Shown piece after piece: positions 35,656 to 58,460 of a DNA stretch of 64,000 nt (positions within the stretch are counted from its first letter, which is position 1; every line of letters begins with the position of its first letter). The notes beneath the pieces are model-generated. The model was not told where the DNA came from. It searched no databases and worked only from the letters and a program-made list of their open reading frames with translations. The stretch is taken from contig VZSE01002451.1 of NCBI GenBank assembly GCA_013398275.1, forward strand, positions 989,776-1,053,775, written 5' to 3'. Made by a program: the position numbers and the translations under genes. This DNA comes from Promerops cafer (taxonomy: Eukaryota; Chordata; Aves; Passeriformes; Nectariniidae).

Positions 35656-38600
35656 ATATAAAAAGATAGCAGGAATTCATTACTGTTACATTCTAATGGG
35701 TTGAGGAATCCAATTACTCATTTGTGCCCTTAATAAAATCTTATCCAGAAGTCTCATTCTCATGTAGGAGTAATCCTCTCAGAAATAATGTCTTTCTCTT
35801 GCTGCTGGTTAGAGAGTTGTGCACCCAGTGCCTGCACAGGCAGGCAGTGTCTCCTTGTGAAATGGGTGTTTATCATGTGCATGCTAAAAATGTTCTATTT
35901 TCAATGCAAGAAATACCACCCTCCTTCCCCACTCTCATACTGAGTTTTCAGCTCACATCCCCACCAGAGCATCACATATTGCCACACAGGTTTTCACCCA
36001 ATACCAGCAAGAGGCCATAATAGGTTCTGGACCCACACCCATTACATTTTTTGAATAATGCTGCTTGTTGTTCCATTATATTACACTCACAAGATTGTAT
36101 TTGAATAACCAATAATTTTAATAACCCCCAGAAAAGTTAATTTCCAACACTGTAGCGCAAATGGTTCAACATCTGCTCTTGGCTGCTACGTGGGGTTTGA
36201 TAAATTACATCACTTACATAATATAAATGGGAATTGCTTGGTTACAAATCTAATGTGCATAAGCTGCCTCTGATGCATGCAGTTTCTCCAACATTCCAAA
36301 ACACCCATTTCACGTGTCACAGTTTACCCACTGCTGCATTATCTCATTAACTATCTCCTCCCAAAACAGACTGGGAATGCAAATCCTACTGAAAATCCAC
36401 AGATTTAGGGCACTTAAAGGGTTGGATAGCATGACCCAGAAGCTGAGCTTTTGTGTTAGCAGATGCTCAGCATCCCTGGCATTTTTTTTGGTCACATTGA
36501 ACTGGAAAAATACAGCACCTAAATGTGGTGACGGGGGCAGGGTGCTGAGGGAGGGAGGCTGGACACCAATGGAGATGTTCAGCTACAAACCCTTCTGGAG
36601 GTCCACGATGGTGACTGAAGCCAAGTGTTGCAACAGGCAGCACCCAGCTCTTCCTTGGTGCCCTCACAGCCCTTCAGCATCCTGCTGCTTAGCCCTGCAT
36701 TTCCTAAAAATTTCCCTTTGAATATCCAGTGAAAGCAGTTTGGTGCCTGAGAGGAGCACCAGAAGAATGTGAGCGTGTGGCAAAGCCTCTGTGGAGCTTC
36801 AAAGGACCTGTGTTTCTGCCCAGGACTCCTGCATCCCACAAAAGGGTGCCAAAAAATCCCACGTTTTAGCCCAGGACCCAATTTCTCCTGTAAATCCAGC
36901 CCTGGCAGCAGACCAGGGGGAGGGAAGGGCCAGGTGTTCCGTGGCAGTTTTCCCTGTGCCATCACACAGCCCCTGTCTGTGAGGAGGGTGGATGTGCAGC
37001 CAGCTGGGACGGGGGGCTCCTGGCTCCACTGGGGTGTAACAAGAGGCACAGGCAGCAAAGCAAGAGAGAACAAGCCCTGGCAGGATGTATTTAATAAGCC
37101 CAAACCCAGAAAACCTGACTGCTAACTCACAGTGTTGGAAAAAACAAGAGACAACCGGCCACAAAGGAACCAGAGGCATGTGAGGATGCCCTCCCCTAAA
37201 GAGAGACATATATCCTGCCTCTCAGACAAGGGATTTCTCAATGAGCAGGGAAAAGGAAAATGGAAAAAGAAAAAATCCTTGGAGATTGCAAACATCCAGC
37301 CTCCAGCTGGACTGAACACCATACAGTCTACGTTTGATTTGTGTTTTAAATGAGCTGCAACGCTACTACACCAAACAGATCATTCAGAGATGAATGTAAG
37401 CAGGGAGAAGAGATTTCTACCCTGCTTCACAGTCAAATACCATTTTGTGTGATCTGCACCAAAAATAAAAACGCCACTTTGCCAGACACTGGAGTCTCCA
37501 TCTCCTAGCAACACGCCCCACCCAGCCTTTTCCTCGAGACCCTTCAGCTCCTGCCTGCCAGCACAGCTCCCTTCCCCCGTGTCTGCAAAGGAGGTGCCCA
37601 CGGTACAGATACACACACATATATGTGCATTCTTAAAAGCCAGAGGGAAATTAAGTAAACCTTCTCAAGCCTGAGCCCTGGCACTGCTTTGCAGGAATAT
37701 CCCAGGCTCTGCTCTCAGCTCTCACCAACAGCAGAGAGGGTGGAAGGTACTGACCCACCTGGGGACATCCTTGCTGCCAAGCAGAGACGTTTCTGTGAGT
37801 CTCCTGCAAACCTTAAGCCCCCAAAATATATCGTGTAAGTTAAAAACCTGATTAATATTAATTTGATGTTTCTAGTAGACAGCTTCTGCATGTCAACAGG
37901 AGGTGGAAACACTCACGACATCATCTTACTCTGAGATTTAGTGACCAGCTTTCAGGAAACGAGCAGGACAGCAGAACAGTGCATCTCCATGCAGCAGCTC
38001 TTGTTAAACGTATTAGTTTAACCATTAAACAAGCACCACTCGAGTTCACACCTCTTTGTGTGGTGTTTCATTCAGGCAGAGCCAGGGCTTGCCAGGACTG
38101 GAAGGGGAGATCAAACAAACCCCAAAGACAGAGCGGAGCTGCCCAGAGCTTGCAGGGTAAAGGCTTGCATGGGCTGACAACTTTGCAGCTGCCTGGAGAA
38201 GGCAGAGCTTTCTCAGGCATTCCAGGAGATTGCAGCTTTGCTATCTTATCCAGAGTTTACTGTTTGTAAATGCTGTTTCTTTTATGCCTTCACGTACATC
38301 AGTTGTTCTGGTTGAGCAGAGATGGTTTCATTATACTACAAATGGTTTTGTGTTACAGCAAGCTTCCCGTTCTACCCCCAGCTTGTTGTTTTAGTTATTT
38401 ATGTTATTGGATTTCTTGAATTAAGTTGCCATTTCATTATTTATGATAGCACAGTTGCATAGGCTGGTCATTATTTTATCAGGGACCTTGTGTTTACACA
38501 CACTGTTCCAGCTTCCCAAACAGCTTTTTATTACCTTGGAGCACAGTTTGCATTTGTGACTGCCTTCTGCTTCTTCGTGCAGCTGAATGACAAAGAGCTA

Positions 38601-38952
38601 CAAAGTAACGCTATTAAAATGTAGCAGGACCACTTTCCAGATATGCTAGGTGCTGATTTTGGTGTTCAATCATGCTACTTTTTTGGGATGAGCATCCATT
38701 TTTTTTTTTTTTTAATGTAAACAATTCATGTGGTCCAAAGTTTATGTTCTACGTAGGAGATGAGGGACAACATCCTGCTTTCACTAGTAAATCTTTTGGA
38801 ATTCTGGCTGAAACTGTCCGTTGAGTGCACCTTGTCTCCCAAGGCACAGCTGGGCCTCAGAGGGTGCATTTGGAGCCCTGCCTCTCACACCCAGCACCCC
38901 TCCTGTCAGGATGTGCTCTTTGGGCCCAAAGCAGCTCCCCTGGCTGCTGAAC
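35656..38952. other. Non-coding sequence
   Basis: No gene recognised. Two AT-rich unique blocks, 36040-36300 and 38280-38700, look like candidate conserved non-coding elements. A T-run lies at 38700-38713. Confidence 0.55.
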
Positions 38953-39720
38953 AGTGTCACCAAAAGGAGAGATCAACCCAAGGAAGCAGCATCAAAAGCA
39001 GGGCATACCCCAAGGACAGTGCCACCCTCTGATGGGCACATCCCTGGGCAGGTGTGACATCCCTCACAGGCAGAGAAGGGTGCACCCCAAGGACACTGTG
39101 ACCCTCGGGCGGGTGTCACTCCAAGGAGGGTGCCACCAGCACCTCTCTGACGTGTGGCACACCCAGCCAGGCACACCACAAGGAGAGTGCCCCAAGAGAA
39201 GGGTGTGCTCCAAGGGCCATGTCCCCACATCAGGCAGGTGTACCCCAAGGAGGGAGGAGCCTCAGGGTAGCACCACCCCAAGGAGGGTGTCACTGCATGC
39301 AGGGAGGGTGTACCCCGAGGACAGTGCCACCAAAGGAGGCTGTCACCCCCAGGCAGGTGCATGGCAATTAAAGGTGCACACAGAGGACAGTGCCACCGGA
39401 GGATGATGTCCCTTGTGGCAGATGCTGCTGCGAAGGGCTGTCACCGCCCGCAGGTGCGTGGCAATATAGAATGTACCTCCCGAACAGCGTCACCCGGGGA
39501 GGGTGTCACCCTCCGGCAGGTGCGTGTCATAGAGCGTGTACCCCCTGAACAATGTCACCGGAGGAGTGTCACGCCCCGGCAGGTGCCTCTCTAAAAGGAT
39601 GTCACCTCTGGCAGGTGGGTGGCAATAGAGAATGCACCCCCGAACAGTGTCACCCGGGGAGGGCGTCACCCGCGGCAGGTGCCGCCCCCAAGGGGTGTGC
39701 CCCGGCAGGTGCCCCCGCTG
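38953..39720. repeat. GC-rich degenerate minisatellite with repeated CAGGTG, next to CpG island 2
   Basis: Repeated modules of the form GTGCACCCCAAGGACAGTG-CCACC and GGCAGGTGCGTGGCAAT-GTCACCCGGGGAGGG recur with unequal spacing. CAGGTG occurs about nine times (first near 39050, last near 39705). Divergence increases towards the left, and copies near 39470-39700 are the most CpG-rich. The array abuts the gap that probably hides PRKAA2 exon 1. Confidence 0.9.
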
Positions 39721-40330
39721 CGGGCGCGGTCCCGGCCCCGCCGCTCGCACCTGGNNNNNNNNNNNNNNNNNNNNNNNNNNNNNNNNNNNNNNNNNNNNNN
39801 NNNNNNNNNNNNNNNNNNNNNNNNNNNNNNNNNNNNNNNNNNNNNNNNNNNNNNNNNNNNNNNNNNNNNNNNNNNNNNNNNNNNNNNNNNNNNNNNNNNN
39901 NNNNNNNNNNNNNNNNNGGCGGGGAGGCGGCCGCCGCCCGCGGCGGGGATGCGGCGGTGGCGGGCGGCTGGTGGGGATGCAGCGCTCGCCCCTCGGTGGT
40001 CCGGGCTGTCACAGCCCTCGGAGCCCGTGCTGCGAGCAGCACCCACCAAAACTTTGCTGCCGCGCTCGGAGGGAGGTGATGGGGAGGCTGGAGCGCGCAC
40101 CGGCATCCTGCCCCTCCGTCTCGGGAATGCGCTCCTCGCTCCTTTCCTTCCCGAGGGGCGGCAGGTGGGGAGCGAAGGGGGTTCGTGCTGCCGCCCCTCC
40201 GAGCATCGCCCCGCGGAGCCGAGCGCGCCCCGCGGCCCCGGAGCGGCTCCCGCGGGGATGGAGGGGCCGGGGCGGGCAGGGATGAGCCAGCTGCGCCTTC
40301 ACCTGGGGAAGGGAGGGCTCCAAAGCCGCC
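39660..40330 (+). promoter_or_regulatory. CpG island 2, candidate PRKAA2 promoter/exon 1 region (interrupted by gap)
   Basis: Both flanks of the 163-nt gap are very GC-rich and dense in CpG, for example the run from 39918 to 40060 and the segment 40140-40260. The nearest downstream gene feature is PRKAA2 exon 2, 5.3 kb away on the + strand. Housekeeping-type AMPK genes start in CpG islands, so exon 1 (MAEKQ... in mammals) most likely lies in the gap. No PRKAA2 exon 1 sequence is visible in the assembled flanks, so this is inference. Confidence 0.5.
39755..39917. other. Assembly gap (163 N) inside CpG island 2
   Basis: A run of unknown bases between CTCGCACCTGG and GGCGGGGAGG. It is large enough to hide the 94 coding bases of a PRKAA2 first exon. 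Open frames that read across it are artefacts. Confidence 0.99.
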
Positions 40331-40444
40331 TTAGAGCACCTTCCAGTGCCTACAGGGGCTGCAGGAGAGCTGCAGAGGGACTTTTGGCGGGGCGTGGAGT
40401 GGTGGGGCGAGGGGGAATGGCTTCGTGCTGACAGCGGGCAGGGT

Positions 40445-40672
40445 TAGATGAAATATTGGGGAGAAATTGCTCCCTGTGAGGGTGGGGAGGCCCTGGCACA
40501 GGTTGTCCAGAGAAGCTGTGGCTGCCCCTGGATCTCTGAAAGTGTTCAAAGCTGGGTTGGATGGGGCTTGGAGCAACCTGGTCTTGTGGGAGGTGTCCCT
40601 GCCCATGGCAGGGGGTGGGATGAGATGAGCTTTAAGGTCTCTTCCATCCCAGACCATTCCAGGATTGCAGGA
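40445..40672 (+). mobile_element. CR1 LINE 3' fragment (sense)
   Basis: It begins in the GAAATATTGGGGAGAAATTG segment, then GTTGTCCAGAGAAGCTGTGG, TGTCCCTGCCCATGGCAGGG and TTTAAGGTCTCTTCCATCCC, ending CCATTCCAGGATTGCAGG. Confidence 0.95.
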
Positions 40673-43600
40673 TGGGAGGATTGTGTCAGGCTGGGGCTCC
40701 ACACAGGGATTCCTTGGCCAGTCATGCCAGAGCAGCCAACTCACATCCTGAAGGCTTTGCTTTACCTGGCTGTGAGGTTTGCAAATATTTGTATTTCTTT
40801 TTCCTGTGAATTCTGCCATTACGTGCAAATTTCATTTTAAAAACAAGAACCAGAAAACCAACAAAACTCAGTGTCTGAGCTGTGTTTCCCAGTAGGAAAT
40901 GGGTTTAGCTCGAGCTGGGGGAGCAGCTGTCCCACTCAGTATCCCCCCACCCCACTGGGATGTGGCTGGGCAAAGGGGTGCTGTGCCTGCCCTCAGTGCC
41001 TGGAGTTTTAAAATAAACCCAAATTGACAGCAGATGAAAGAAACCACCACAACCACTGCAGCTAAGTCCACCTGTGGCCATTAATCACGCCCCTAAAAAT
41101 ATATTGCTGTGTTTAATCCCAAACCACAAATTTACTGTCTAAAGAATTATCAGAATAAATACTTCTAACAGTAAGGACCATTTAAATCACTCGTGTGTAC
41201 TAGCAGACCTCAAAACTGCTCCAAAGGCAGGTTTTTTCCCTTGCAGGCCAATTTTAACCTGCCAACAATAGCCTTTTTTTTCCTTAACTGCCACAAATAC
41301 CCCCTACCCCACATATGACCCGAGTTTGGTAAAAATAGACATTTTCAAAGAAATATTTCAAATAACATAGAAGACATTTCCTAGCTCAAAATCCTTTTAT
41401 AGGTGAGTAGTACCTATATGGTTTTTTTCCCATAATATTTTGCCTACAACTGACAGGTGAAGTTTGTGCTTGAGACTGGGAACTGAAATGAAGGAATGGA
41501 ATCTCCCTTTTATACAGAATTACAGCATTTTAATTGAATGGGCTTTAGAAACTTTTGTATTCACATGAGAAAAGTAGAGGTTTGTTGTTGATTGGTTTTT
41601 GTTGATTTTGTTGATTGCTTATTCAAGCATTGTGTATTGGGTGTAATAATTGCTTTTTCAGGGGGGAGTCAGGTGCCATCAGTGACATTTCTCGCTGATG
41701 ATGTGTTTTCTTCAAATTCTGCCTTGCACAGGGTTTTGGTTTTGGCACTTTTTCCTGCCTTACTTGTCAAAGTTAAGAAATCATGATTTACAGTTGTTCA
41801 GGATTATTGTTATTAGGGAAATTAGGAATGGCCATGAAAGGGAGGATTTAGTGACATGGGGTACAAACCAGAGCTTGAACTCATGGCTGGAGCTGAGTAG
41901 TCATTTTGAGCCATCAGAAGAGACATGACAGAAAAAGTCCCTGACTGCCTGGGTCATCAGGGAACTGATCCTCCTAAAAACTGGCTGAACACTGCAAGAA
42001 AACGTTTTGTTTTAAGCCCATTCAGTTCCTTGATCTCATTTACGGAAAGTCCACACGAGGCACGGAGGGGAGCAAACAGGTTGGCAGCTGAGGGCAGGAT
42101 TTTGGTGATAATTCTGAAATTCCACCTGGAAATGGTGATGAGGACACAGCATCTGCTGGAAGAGAGGAAGGTGGCAGGAGCTGATGTGGTGGATGGACAG
42201 GAGGTGTCCTGTCAAGACTTGAAGTTACCACGCAGCATTTTTACCAAATATATTTGTTTCCCCTGTCCTCCCGGCCAAAGATTAGAATAATTTGCAGAAA
42301 TAGAACTGTGGAGAACATCTTGGATTTGGAGTTTAGCAAAGCCTTGGAGGAAGGAGGTGGCATCTCCTTCCCTGGGGGTTGGTAAGAAGAGATGAGAAAA
42401 ATTGTGTTTGCTGTGGGCACGTCCCACCCTGCGGGTCCCCAAAAGCTCTCCTGTGACCACACCAAGGGTCACAGTGGGTGCAGCCAGGAGAGCTTCAGTC
42501 AAAATCCAGCAGAGTGACCCGGATTTTTTCTCCGTGTGATGCCACCCACAGCATCCCTGGGGCCTTGGTGGCTTCTTTCCCTCACTTGTTTGCCACAGAA
42601 GTGATTTGTGCTCCCTCAGGGACTGGCAGTGCTTGGGTGTGTTCGTGTCACCTCCAGGGGCTCCAGTCGGGATGGGATCCCATTTCTCCCAGGCACTGTA
42701 GCATTGCTGCTGAAAGACAAACTTTGTGTCAGAGGGAAGATAAACTAAAGGAGGCTGAGCAGAGGCAGGACAGGGAAAGGCTGATACAGCACACCAGCGA
42801 GTGGCACTGGGGCAGAATTAATACAGCTTTGCTAAATATATGCTTCATTTTTAACTTTGCGCTGAGATAAGGGCCAGCAGAGCTGATAGGGAAGGAGTTT
42901 CCTGACCCTTCCACAAGGTTCTACATTGCCCTGAAGCATTTGCAAAAATGTTAACTGCTTGTGCTGCCTGAGCTGGTAGGATAAAGAAAGTGATGTAAAA
43001 ACCCATGCTGTCAAGGGGTTTAAATTATTATCTGTGCTCATGGTGCTATAATCACTATTCCTCCTCTTTTTTTTTTTTCCTTTTTATAAAAATAAGGAAA
43101 TGTTAAGAGTCTCCTTTCCACTTTTTTAATCCGGGGAGGCAGTGAGAGGGAAGGAGGTGTCCTCACCACCAGCCAAGGCTGCCACTGCCCACCCTTGGGG
43201 TGAGGATCCTCTTCCATGCCTGTGGGAGACCTGGGACCTGCCCCTCACTTCTGGGAAGATCCTGGGGTTCAGAGACACTGACTCTGAGCAGCGGGAGGGT
43301 TGTCCTTACTGCCCATGTCTAAATTCCTGCAGCTACAGAGAGCCCTCAAAGGCTTAAAAGTCTCCCACCACATAGGAAATTGTGTTCCCTCTTTGTCTCT
43401 CTCTCACCGAGTTCAAGGAGGCTTAACAAGTCACTGGGGACAGAAACAATAATATCTCTGTATCTAATGCTTACTGTAAGCAAAAGATGGATTACAAAAC
43501 AGGCTGTTTATTTTTAATTATTAATGTGTTTGTGCTAGCAAACCTTCACAGAGTTACACATTGTTTGTCACGGATGGGAAAGGGGATGAACTATTTGGCA

Positions 43601-45258
43601 ATAGTATTAAAAACAATAATTATTCATTCTGGGCATGGCCATTTTTTTTTTTTCCCCTAGCGTATAATAAAAAATTTTCAAAGCATATGCTGAGGCAAGG
43701 CCAGAAAGCGTTGTCCTGAAACAAAGGGTGGCAGAAATCAGGGTTTTCCTCCTAGTTCAGTGAAAAAACTTTGCTTTACCTCCCTGCAGCACTGCCCTGC
43801 TCTCCTCTCCCTGAGGATTCACCAGGGAAAATGCCTCCCTGGACTATTTACAGCACTCTCCTTGCACTGCACCAGAGGAATTATCTGCCTCCTCCAGCCC
43901 TCAGCTAATCCCTAAATTGCATCTCTGCTGCAAAGCTGAGTTTATTTTCATTCCATCATCTAGTAGTTTTAAGTATTACGAGGAATAAAATGGACATGCA
44001 AAGTGGTGCTTTAATTTTCAAGGGCAGTAAAGTGTTTTATTTTTAGGATGCTCTTATTGAGGAAAGAATCTCTGGCAGGTCTTATCTGGTGGCTAATAAT
44101 AGTGACCTGGTGTGCCCTGAGTGCTGCTGCCCTGCCCTTCTCACGCCTCCTGCTTACCCCGGGTGCTTCTGATCAGCTCATTAGGGCTGCCAAAATTACA
44201 GGCTCTAATAATGTAATAACAGGGTTTGCTCGCAATAATTAACTCCTTGCACCGCGTGTTATTACTGGAAGGGTGATGTTGGTAATTAGAGAGCACAAAT
44301 ATTTACTGTAAGCAGGTTTTCCTGTGCAGGCTGTAGGAAACCATCCGTGTGTCACCCTGTTGAATATCACGTTAGAAAATACTGGGAAGGGGCAGCTTGT
44401 TCTGAGAACCTTTTTTGGTATTAACACCCTGTTTTTAAGCTCTTTCTGCTCTCAACTTCAATATAAATCTTGCTTCCTGGGAGCTTTTTTATTTTTTTGT
44501 GTGGTTTGTTTATTGATAACAAATGGATCCCACGCTGAATTCATTTCACATCATTAAGTACAATTCTCCCAGTGACAGTGGGGCTGCTCCTCCCAGTTTA
44601 TGGGTATGGTTTTTCCCAGAACACAGGAGATAAACATCAGCATCTCAATGCACCAAGTGCATTTTTAAATAACCCCATATTGAAGTTTGCATCTTTCCTA
44701 AAAGCAGAGTTTGCTCCTGCAGTCCAGCAGTGTTCCTGCAGCTTGTCATCAAAGCAAGAAGCACGCTGGAGGAGGTATAAATAGAAATTCATTTTAGTAA
44801 TGCAAATCCCGCAGTCCTATTTTGGGCAGGGAAAATCCCCATACCATTTTTTAAAAAAAGAAGTGTGATGGTCTAGTTTTAAGACTGGCTTTATGAGGGA
44901 TTTTGTCTACCAGTGTGTTATGGTGGAGATTCTCCTCTGCCATTTAAATATATGTTTCTGATTAATCTAGCTTTTACATGCTGTAAATCCTTGCAAATTA
45001 GCTTGGGGTATGACCTCCTCCAGCAACTCTCTCTTTTATTTAGTGGAGTGGTTTTGGCAGATAAGTGCCCACTCTTCTGCCTTCTATGACTCCACTGGGA
45101 AAACAGCGAAGAGACAAAAACTTTAAAATGTTCCACACCCTCATCTCTGCTTTTTTCCCTTCAGAAGTGGCTTTTTGCTTATAGTGCCCTAAACTGCTTG
45201 TGTGAACCCTGCTGCACCGTTTAGTGACTCTGCAATGCTCTCTCTCTCTCTCTAATAG
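40673..45258 (+). other. Probable PRKAA2 intron 1 (3' part)
   Basis: No gene recognised. If exon 1 lies in the gap at 39755, this is intron 1. The unique, AT-rich segment 43990-44330, with several TAATAA/TAATTA cores and a TGATCAGCTCATTAG stretch, is a candidate intronic enhancer. A T-run lies at about 43069-43078. The intron ends in a CT microsatellite (45239-45253) that serves as polypyrimidine tract for exon 2. Confidence 0.6.
45239..45253. repeat. (CT)n at the PRKAA2 exon 2 acceptor
   Basis: Seven CT units form the polypyrimidine tract 5 nt before the AG. Length change here could alter exon 2 splicing. Confidence 0.9.
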
Positions 45259-56390
<11,132 letters not shown>

Positions 56391-58460
56391 TGGCACCCTC
56401 TGCGCACTGTGAGGATCTGCGCTGACCCGTCCGCCCCTCCTTTCTTTTGCTTCGTTGTTCTTCCTCCTCCTCCCCTCACTGCCCCCCAGCCCGTGGCACA
56501 GAGCCAAGTGCAGACCCAAAACGTGCTCCCCTCTAGCAAGGCACCAGGGAAATTAACTTCATTTCTCTCCTTGTGCCTGGCAAAATGTATCCAATACCCT
56601 TTTTTTCCTTTTCCGTGTGAACCCCATGGGAAACGTCAAGGCTGTAAAGTAACAAATGTTATCACTGAGTTTTTGGAAAACACTTCCCCCCTGGTTCATC
56701 CTGAGGTAATGGAGGCATAGCCAAGCTTCCTGCAGGGAGTTTGATGTTTCCCTGATGCTGTGCAGAGCAGGGGCAGGCTGGGCTGAACCAGGGCAGAGGG
56801 GTTGACCAGGAGCTCTGTGAAATGGAGTGGAGGGTGCTGAAGCAGCTCTGCAGTGTTCACACCCAGGTACCGCCTCTCTAACACTTTTCTCCCCAAAGCT
56901 GCAGCGGCTTAGATGCTTCTGCACCAGTGCAATATGACCTCCCTCCCCTCTCTTTTTCCCTCTGCTGAAGATGGGGAGGGAAGGTGGGATGTGCAAAGGT
57001 CCTGGTGCAAACCTGCCGTGGGGAGGCCTCCCCGTGTCCAGTCTTTGCAGAGGAGTGTCCCTAAGGTGCTTTATTTCGCCCAAGAGCTCCGGACAGCACG
57101 GACCTGCTCGCCACGCTCGGAGCTGAAGGCAGATTGCCTTTCTCCCAGCCCTTAATCGCCACCTCCCTCCAGCCTGCTCCCCCTCCCCTGCCTCACCACG
57201 GGCTCCAGGGACTGAATCCCAAGCAGGGTTCAGGTGAGCAGAGGACAGGATCTGGATCACCCACCTGAAAACCCAGCGCTTCTTCACCCGCGGGTTGGGA
57301 TCATCCCTGACGGGCAGGAGCCTTCAGCAGCGCACAGCTCCGGAGCACTCACCTCTCACCTTTCCCCTAGGAAGCTCTGGCTGTTGTCACCTCCCCAAAA
57401 TCACTGCCACATCTGCCTTCCCTGCTGCTGGACACTCACTGCCCCTGCCCAAGGGCTCTGCCGTCCTGCTGCCCACTGGACTGGGACCTTCGCTGCTGCG
57501 CTGACCAGGCAGGGACATCCCAACCCGGAATTTTACTGTTCCTTTGCTATCTGGAGGCTATCTGAAGGATGGGATTTTATTTTTTAAGACGAACCACAGG
57601 GATTTTTAAGGTTAAATTCTTGTTACCCAAGGGTAAACTCTAATGCATGTGTGACTTCTTTGTTTAAAAGAGTTATTATTTTTTATTACACAGGATTAAT
57701 CTAACAGGCAGTGTTGGCATCTGCTGGGCTTTGACATGGTATTTAATTCCATTTACTTGATTATGAAGTAATAGTCTAATCAAGGAACAAATGCTTTATG
57801 AAAGCTTTGCCAAAAAAATCCTGGGTGGGAGGTTTGGTTTTGTTCTGGTTTTTTTTTCTTTTGTGCTCTGTTTTAAGAAACAAAGCAAAGAACTTTTACT
57901 GGTCCCAGGTATGCAGTCATTCAACTTGAAAAAAAAATCTAATCTGTCTTTTTGATAGCTTCTTATGACCCCTTGAGGTTTTTTCCTAGGATGTTTCTTT
58001 TGTACAGTTGCACTTTAATTTATACTTTCTGCACGTTTGTATGAGAAGCAAGGAAGAGAACAACAAATTAAGCCTTTTTTACTAATCATTTAAAGTAATC
58101 AACACAAACACGGGATATTTTTGCCATCTACTGGCAGTTAAATGGACCTTTTCAGTTTGAAGTCCCTTTTTTTTAAAAAGAACCACAAAATTGCCTTACT
58201 TTTGTTACAGATTGTGCTTGGATCCTCACTAACGTGACTTTACAGCTGCAATTTTTCCAGAAGCCGCACAAAGTAGAAAGCTTCCAAAAAAAAAAAAAAA
58301 ATCAGTTTTGCTGTTAAGCTCTTGAACACTAAATCATCCAACCCAGCAGTGGCTGGACTGTAAGAAATACTGGAAATATTTGTAGTGCTCCTAGGTTTTG
58401 TAACGAGCCTTTTATTCTATTATGATTATTAAATAAATACTCTGGGGTGGAGGATGGCTT
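56391..58460 (+). other. PRKAA2: PRKAA2 3' UTR, proximal part
   Basis: Sequence after the TGA up to just beyond the first good poly(A) signal. The first kilobase is GC-rich and the part 57560-58430 is AT-rich and free of known repeats. The mammalian PRKAA2 3' UTR is several kilobases long, so the transcript may continue beyond. Confidence 0.75.
58432..58437 (+). terminator. Poly(A) signal AATAAA, probable proximal PRKAA2 site
   Basis: AATAAA within ATTAAATAAATAC is followed 20-50 nt later by a GT-rich stretch (TTTGGTGCTGTGCCTGGTGG), the usual downstream element. It lies 2.04 kb after the stop codon. Confidence 0.65.

Noticed and set aside
36579..37103. 174-codon minus-strand frame
   Set aside because: No domain recognised and no splice context; treated as chance.
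39552..40431. Several long frames across the second gap on both strands
   Set aside because: They read through unknown bases and the GC-rich minisatellite; high GC alone lowers stop frequency.
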